Shown in pieces: positions 16,219-19,751 of a DNA stretch of 19,751 nucleotides (its first letter is position 1; each line of letters opens with the position of its first letter). Below the pieces are notes generated by a model. The model ran no database searches. It was not told the DNA's origin and saw only the letters and a program-made list of their open reading frames with translations. A program made the translations under genes and the position numbers. The DNA comes from a candidate division LCP-89 bacterium (lineage in GTDB: Bacteria > Electryoneota > B3-LCP): positions 1 to 19,751 of the forward strand of contig JALGZU010000009.1 in assembly GCA_025774735.1 (NCBI GenBank), written 5' to 3'.

Positions 16219-17547
16219 TTACTCTGTCGGTTCTCTCAGATTGACATCATTTCGCCCCAGTGAAAAGTAGCCGAAACCTTGCGCTGCCATCTTCTTCGCA
16301 TCGTATATGTTGCGGCCGTCGAAGATCAGCGGGCTTTTCATGGTTTTGCGTATCAGATCGAAGTCGGGCTCTCTGAACTCATTCCACTCGGTGATAATGA
16401 TCAGAGCGTCTGTACTCTTGGCGGCTTCGTATTCGTCGCTGACCATGGTGATCTTGTCGCCGAAGATTCGCTGCGCCTCTTTCATCGCCTGTGGATCGTA
16501 CGCCTGCAGGCTCGCTCCCGCTTCCAGTAGTCCGTTGACGATGACGATCGAGGGCGCTTCCCTCATGTCATCCGTGCGCGGTTTGAATGAGAGCCCCCAG
16601 ATGCCGAAGCATCTGTCGGAAAGGTCATCTCCGAAGTGCCCCTTTATTTTCTCAACAAGCCTGTGCTTCTGGCGTTCGTTGACCTCTTCCACAGATTTCA
16701 GTATGTCGAGTTCCATGCCGTAATCTTGGGCCGTATAAATCAGGGCTTTGATGTCCTTGGGGAAACAAGAACCGCCGTACCCAACCCCGGGAAATAGGAA
16801 CTGATGCCCGATGCGGTTATCCGATCCGATGCCCTGGCGTACCAGAGTTACGTTGGCCCCCACCTTTTCGCAGAGGTTGGCCATCTCGTTCATGAAGCTG
16901 ATCTTGGTCGCCAGCATGGCGTTGGCGGCATATTTGGTCATTTCGGCGGAACGCACGTCCATCACGATGATGGGATGTCCCGTTCGCACGAAGGGGCTGT
17001 AGAGATCCTTCATTAACGCTTCCACCCTGGAATCGTCCACACCGATCACCACCCGGTCGGGACGCATGAAGTCATCTATGGCGGCGCCTTCCTTGAGGAA
17101 CTCGGGATTGGAGACGACGTCGAAGGGGTGGTCGGTCTCCTTGCGAATGGTTTCTCGAACCAGATCCGCAGTTCCAACCGGAACAGTGCTCTTATCCACG
17201 ATGGCTTTGTATCCGTTCATAGCTTTGCCGATGGAGCTGGCGACGTCGAGAACGTGTCTGAGATCACTTGATCCATCTTCGTCCGGCGGAGTCCCCACGG
17301 CGATAAAATTGATCAGTGACTGTTTAACAGCCGCCTCGAGATCGGTTGTGAAGCTCAAACGCCCTTTCTTCGTGTTGCTGTCCAGCATCTCCTTCAAGCC
17401 GGGTTCATAGATCGGGATGATCCCTTTCTTCAACATCTTGATCTTCTGCTTGTCCACATCGACGCAGATCACATCGTTGCCGGTTTCGGCGAAACAGGTC
17501 CCGGCGACCAGCCCCACATACCCCGCTCCAATGACACAGATTTTCAT
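16219..17547 (-). CDS. ugd: UDP-glucose 6-dehydrogenase
   Basis: 442 residues, normal length. It oxidises UDP-glucose to UDP-glucuronate with two NAD+. The GAGYVG dinucleotide-binding loop lies at 7-12, 'VGTPPDEDG' at 84-92, 'STVPVGT' at 120-126, 'NPEFLKEGAAIDDF' at 147-160, the helix 'AEMTKYAANA' with K205 at 201-210, and the catalytic cysteine C261 in 'YGGSCFPKD'. The C-terminal half holds the UDP-binding Rossmann domain with 'GLSFKPRTDDMREAPS'. It is paired with the decarboxylase, so the expected joint product is UDP-xylose, with UDP-glucuronate also available to the surface glycan. A 95-base gap separates it from the RmlA-type gene upstream. Confidence 0.96.
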   Translation of the reverse strand: MKICVIGAGYVGLVAGTCFAETGNDVICVDVDKQKIKMLKKGIIPIYEPGLKEMLDSNTKKGRLSFTTDLEAAVKQSLINFIAVGTPPDEDGSSDLRHVLDVASSIGKAMNGYKAIVDKSTVPVGTADLVRETIRKETDHPFDVVSNPEFLKEGAAIDDFMRPDRVVIGVDDSRVEALMKDLYSPFVRTGHPIIVMDVRSAEMTKYAANAMLATKISFMNEMANLCEKVGANVTLVRQGIGSDNRIGHQFLFPGVGYGGSCFPKDIKALIYTAQDYGMELDILKSVEEVNERQKHRLVEKIKGHFGDDLSDRCFGIWGLSFKPRTDDMREAPSIVIVNGLLEAGASLQAYDPQAMKEAQRIFGDKITMVSDEYEAAKSTDALIIITEWNEFREPDFDLIRKTMKSPLIFDGRNIYDAKKMAAQGFGYFSLGRNDVNLREPTE

Positions 17548-17642
17548 GGTTTAGATTTCCGTTATTTACCTGGTTTCTTTCGAGGCGCGGTTTAAATCTT
17601 CTCGCCCCGATTCACTCTCATCCTGCCCACCTGATATTCACT

Positions 17643-18398
17643 TCAGACTTCGATGTTATTGTCCTGAAGATACTTCAGATGGCTCAAGTCATCTTCCTTC
17701 AACCTTTGATTCGCATGATGCAGCGATTCGAAGGTCCCCGCATCCGTCCACCAGCCCTTCAAAACGTCGTAGCTGAGTTCGTTACGCTTGATATACTCAT
17801 TGTTGACGTCGGTAATTTCCAGTTCACCCCGGTTTGAGGGTTTCAAATTTCTGATGAGTTCGAAGACTTTTGAATCGTACATATAAATACCCGTTACTGC
17901 CAGGTTGCCGCGGGGATTTGCCGGTTTCTCTTCGATACGCTTCACCCGGTCGCCTTCGAGTTCCGCCACACCGAATCGGTGAGGATCAGAGACTTCTTTG
18001 AGAAGGATACGGGCCCCCGCCGTCTGCGCCGAGAAATTGGCGACGTATTCCGTGATCGGATCTTGAAAAATGTTGTCTCCCAGGATGACCACCATGCGGT
18101 CTCCAAGGGCAAAATGCCTCGCCAAACCCAGCGCCTGGGCAATGCCACCCGCTTCATCCTGGACTTTGTACGAGAATTCGCAGTTGAACTTTTTGCCCGA
18201 TCCTAAAAGTCCAACCACGTGTCCCATGTGCTCCACACCGGTGACCAGCAAAATCTCCGTAATCCCTGCTTCCAACAGCTTCAGGATGGGGTGATAGATC
18301 ATGGGGACATGCCCCACCGGCAGGAGATGCTTGTTGGTGACTTTCGTCAATGGAAACAAGCGGGATCCAGATCCGCCTGCCAGGACGATGCCCTTCAT
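17643..18398 (-). CDS. rfbA: RmlA-type glucose-1-phosphate nucleotidyltransferase (short form)
   Basis: 251 residues from the ATG at 18398, chosen over an upstream in-frame TTG (18431) because GAGG (18404-18407) lies five bases before it and LAGG follows the N-terminus as usual. 'LAGGSGSRLFPLTKVTNKHLLPV' broken across 6-28 is the nucleotide-triphosphate loop, 'VPMIYHPI' corresponds to the RmlA 'KPMIYYPL', 'GDNIF' at 107-111 binds metal, and 'EEKP' lies near 165. It would couple a sugar-1-phosphate, most likely glucose-1-phosphate with dTTP, giving dTDP-glucose. It lacks the C-terminal 40 residues of the classic 290-residue RmlA, as do many short homologues whose base and sugar use vary. No rmlB, rmlC or rmlD is in the window, so rhamnose production is not shown. 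Confidence 0.87.
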   Translation of the reverse strand: MKGIVLAGGSGSRLFPLTKVTNKHLLPVGHVPMIYHPILKLLEAGITEILLVTGVEHMGHVVGLLGSGKKFNCEFSYKVQDEAGGIAQALGLARHFALGDRMVVILGDNIFQDPITEYVANFSAQTAGARILLKEVSDPHRFGVAELEGDRVKRIEEKPANPRGNLAVTGIYMYDSKVFELIRNLKPSNRGELEITDVNNEYIKRNELSYDVLKGWWTDAGTFESLHHANQRLKEDDLSHLKYLQDNNIEV

Positions 18399-18462
18399 GA
18401 ATGCCTCGAATGAGTTTTCATCCGTTCTCAATCGAGCACCCAGCTCGTATCGAGAACAGACC

Positions 18463-19751
18463 TCAGAAACTGATGATGTGATCCAGGCGAACGAGAAGGT
18501 TCATGCCTCCCCGGACGCCTTCTTCTGCTTCGCCCTCTGAATGGGCAGCGTTGGAAATCCAATCGTATCCGATCCAGCCTTCAGCTTGGATGAACCGGTA
18601 CGGCAGCAGTGAAAATTCGATGCCGAGTATATGCGTCTTTTCGACGACGCCGGTCGGGAACGGCTCGGAATAGCCCTCCTCGATGGAGTAGTCCATGTAA
18701 GAAGTGTCGAAGGGGGCGGTGACCCGCCCTTCACCCAGGCGCCGGTAGTCCCAGAAGCCGTCCAGTCGGAGGACTGCTTTCGGCCACCAGGAGATCTCTG
18801 CGCGCAGACGGTCACCGTCGTTGCCCAGATTCGATCCCAGAGGTAGTCCGTAATTCAGGTATCGGTAGCGCGGTTCTACGGCATTGTAAGTGCGGTTGGT
18901 TATGCCGCTGTAACTCAGCTCTGCACCCACCCGGCCACCTGCCTCCATCCAGCGGCCGCCGATCAGCCAGCCCCACTCCGCCGGTTCCAGGTCTTCGGAC
19001 GTCTTTTGTTCAATCTGGATGTCATCCAGGAGCAATTGACCGAAGAGCTGAAGCCCACGGCGCGGGAATGCGCTGACGTCCAGGCCAATCAAGCCGTTCC
19101 CCTCGGAATTCTCGTTGACCAGTTCCCCGTAGTAGGGCAGGAAGGGGTTCATGGACCCCAGCCTCACCCCCCCGGTGAAGAGCAGCGTTTCGCACAGACC
19201 GATGTGGAGCCAGTTCCAGGGCTTCAAGTCCAGGCGGTGTCCGGACAGAAACCGGTTGATGCGCTCGCCGGATGGCTCCTCGTAATCGTTTACCTGGCCA
19301 ACAAGTGCGCTGAAGGCGCCCCAGCGCCAGCGGACCCGGAAGCTGATCTGATCCAAACCACGGGCGGAATGGTTCAAGAGGAGGTGATCCTCGCCCGGTC
19401 CCCAGTAACGGTGGTCCCGGCCGAGTTTGAGTTCCCACCTCTGCTCGGCGCCCGTGACGACGAAATAGGCCGCCTCGGTCAAACCGGCAACTCCGTTCCA
19501 GACCTTGCCCGTGTAGGAGTCGTGATAACTCAGATCGCGATCAGCGCGCAGAGCCGTATAGACTCCCATCCTCGAATTACCGACACCGGCGGCGAGGATG
19601 GCGTAGCCCGCTTCACGGCTCTCCTGGCCGTGAGTAGCGTCGAATCCGAGTGATGCCCGCCCGCCGACAAATCCCCTCCAGCCAGCCGGTTGGTTCAGCT
19701 CATTTTCAAATTCACGGAGAAGTAGATCGTAACGTTCGCTGAGACGGTTCT
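18463..19751 (-). CDS. Wzi-like outer-membrane beta-barrel, capsule assembly family, 5' end beyond window
   Basis: The minus-strand frame is open from the right edge to the stop at 18463, giving 428 visible residues; the true start and signal peptide lie outside, and an internal ATG at 19569 is not the start. Alternating hydrophobic strands rich in Trp, Tyr and Gly, together with a final Phe ('DHIISF'), are typical of an outer-membrane barrel. 'LKLGRDHRYWGPGEDHLLLNHSARGLDQI', broken by its turn, and 'GGVRLGSMNPFLPYY' are the pattern of the Wzi/capsule-assembly family of Bacteroidota-like bacteria. Wzi proteins help surface polysaccharide attach to or organise on the outer membrane. The position at the head of a run of nucleotide-sugar genes agrees. 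A 64-base gap follows before the RmlA-type gene. Confidence 0.8.
   Translation of the reverse strand, partial: NRLSERYDLLLREFENELNQPAGWRGFVGGRASLGFDATHGQESREAGYAILAAGVGNSRMGVYTALRADRDLSYHDSYTGKVWNGVAGLTEAAYFVVTGAEQRWELKLGRDHRYWGPGEDHLLLNHSARGLDQISFRVRWRWGAFSALVGQVNDYEEPSGERINRFLSGHRLDLKPWNWLHIGLCETLLFTGGVRLGSMNPFLPYYGELVNENSEGNGLIGLDVSAFPRRGLQLFGQLLLDDIQIEQKTSEDLEPAEWGWLIGGRWMEAGGRVGAELSYSGITNRTYNAVEPRYRYLNYGLPLGSNLGNDGDRLRAEISWWPKAVLRLDGFWDYRRLGEGRVTAPFDTSYMDYSIEEGYSEPFPTGVVEKTHILGIEFSLLPYRFIQAEGWIGYDWISNAAHSEGEAEEGVRGGMNLLVRLDHIISF

Noticed and set aside
15334..16263. Plus-strand frame of 309 codons antisense to the decarboxylase
   Set aside because: Shadow of a conserved gene on the other strand; low-complexity His/Val/Asp composition and no family features.

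Overview
The window carries sixteen protein-coding genes, all on the minus strand, so the order of transcription runs from right to left. Gene density is high: no gene-free stretch exceeds about 160 bases, and I saw no tRNA, rRNA, CRISPR array, transposase or integrase. The source looks like a diderm bacterium, probably of the FCB assemblage (Bacteroidota, Calditrichota, Marinimicrobia, KSB1 and similar). The reasons are a Wzi-type outer-membrane barrel ending in Phe, and a lipoprotein with SbsA-type Ig-like domains of a kind common in that group. This assignment is inference from gene content only.

Right-hand part (8896-19751, GC-rich, 50-65% in 60-base lines I counted): a tightly packed run of ten genes in this order. 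These are a Wzi-like outer-membrane protein (cut by the right edge), an RmlA-type nucleotidyltransferase, UDP-glucose 6-dehydrogenase, UDP-glucuronate decarboxylase (UDP-xylose synthase), an Ig-like lipoprotein, mannose-1-phosphate guanylyltransferase, a 95-residue protein of unknown function, a Crp/Fnr regulator, the MeaB G-protein chaperone, and the large subunit of a B12-dependent acyl-CoA mutase. Several junctions overlap or share SD and stop bases, so much of the run is probably one transcript. The mutase carries Phe and Gln at the two positions that are Tyr and Arg in methylmalonyl-CoA mutase, which points to an isobutyryl-CoA mutase. A hairpin plus T-run lies in its last codons and would end the transcript.

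Middle part (994-8864, clearly AT-richer, 33-42% GC in lines I counted): five genes that form a membrane glycan module. They are a GT-C glycosyltransferase, a DPM1-like GT2 transferase (expected to make a polyprenyl-phosphate sugar), an O-antigen ligase/polymerase, a membrane-anchored SGNH hydrolase (candidate glycan O-acyltransferase or esterase), and a second GT-C glycosyltransferase. The composition break at both ends suggests a separately acquired cassette.

Left edge (1-948, GC-rich again, about 63% in the line counted): a third GT-C glycosyltransferase, cut by the window edge. It is a tandem relative of its AT-rich neighbour.

How they could work together: the right-hand enzymes supply GDP-mannose, dTDP-glucose or a similar activated hexose, UDP-glucuronate and UDP-xylose. 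The GT2 enzyme would load a sugar onto a polyprenyl phosphate, the GT-C enzymes would transfer such sugars outside the membrane, the ligase would polymerise or attach the chain, the SGNH protein would modify it, and Wzi would help it bind at the surface. No initiating phosphoglycosyl transferase, Wzx flippase or export ABC transporter is visible, so the pathway is incomplete here. The Crp-MeaB-mutase trio belongs to acyl-CoA metabolism and seems to share the transcript rather than the pathway.
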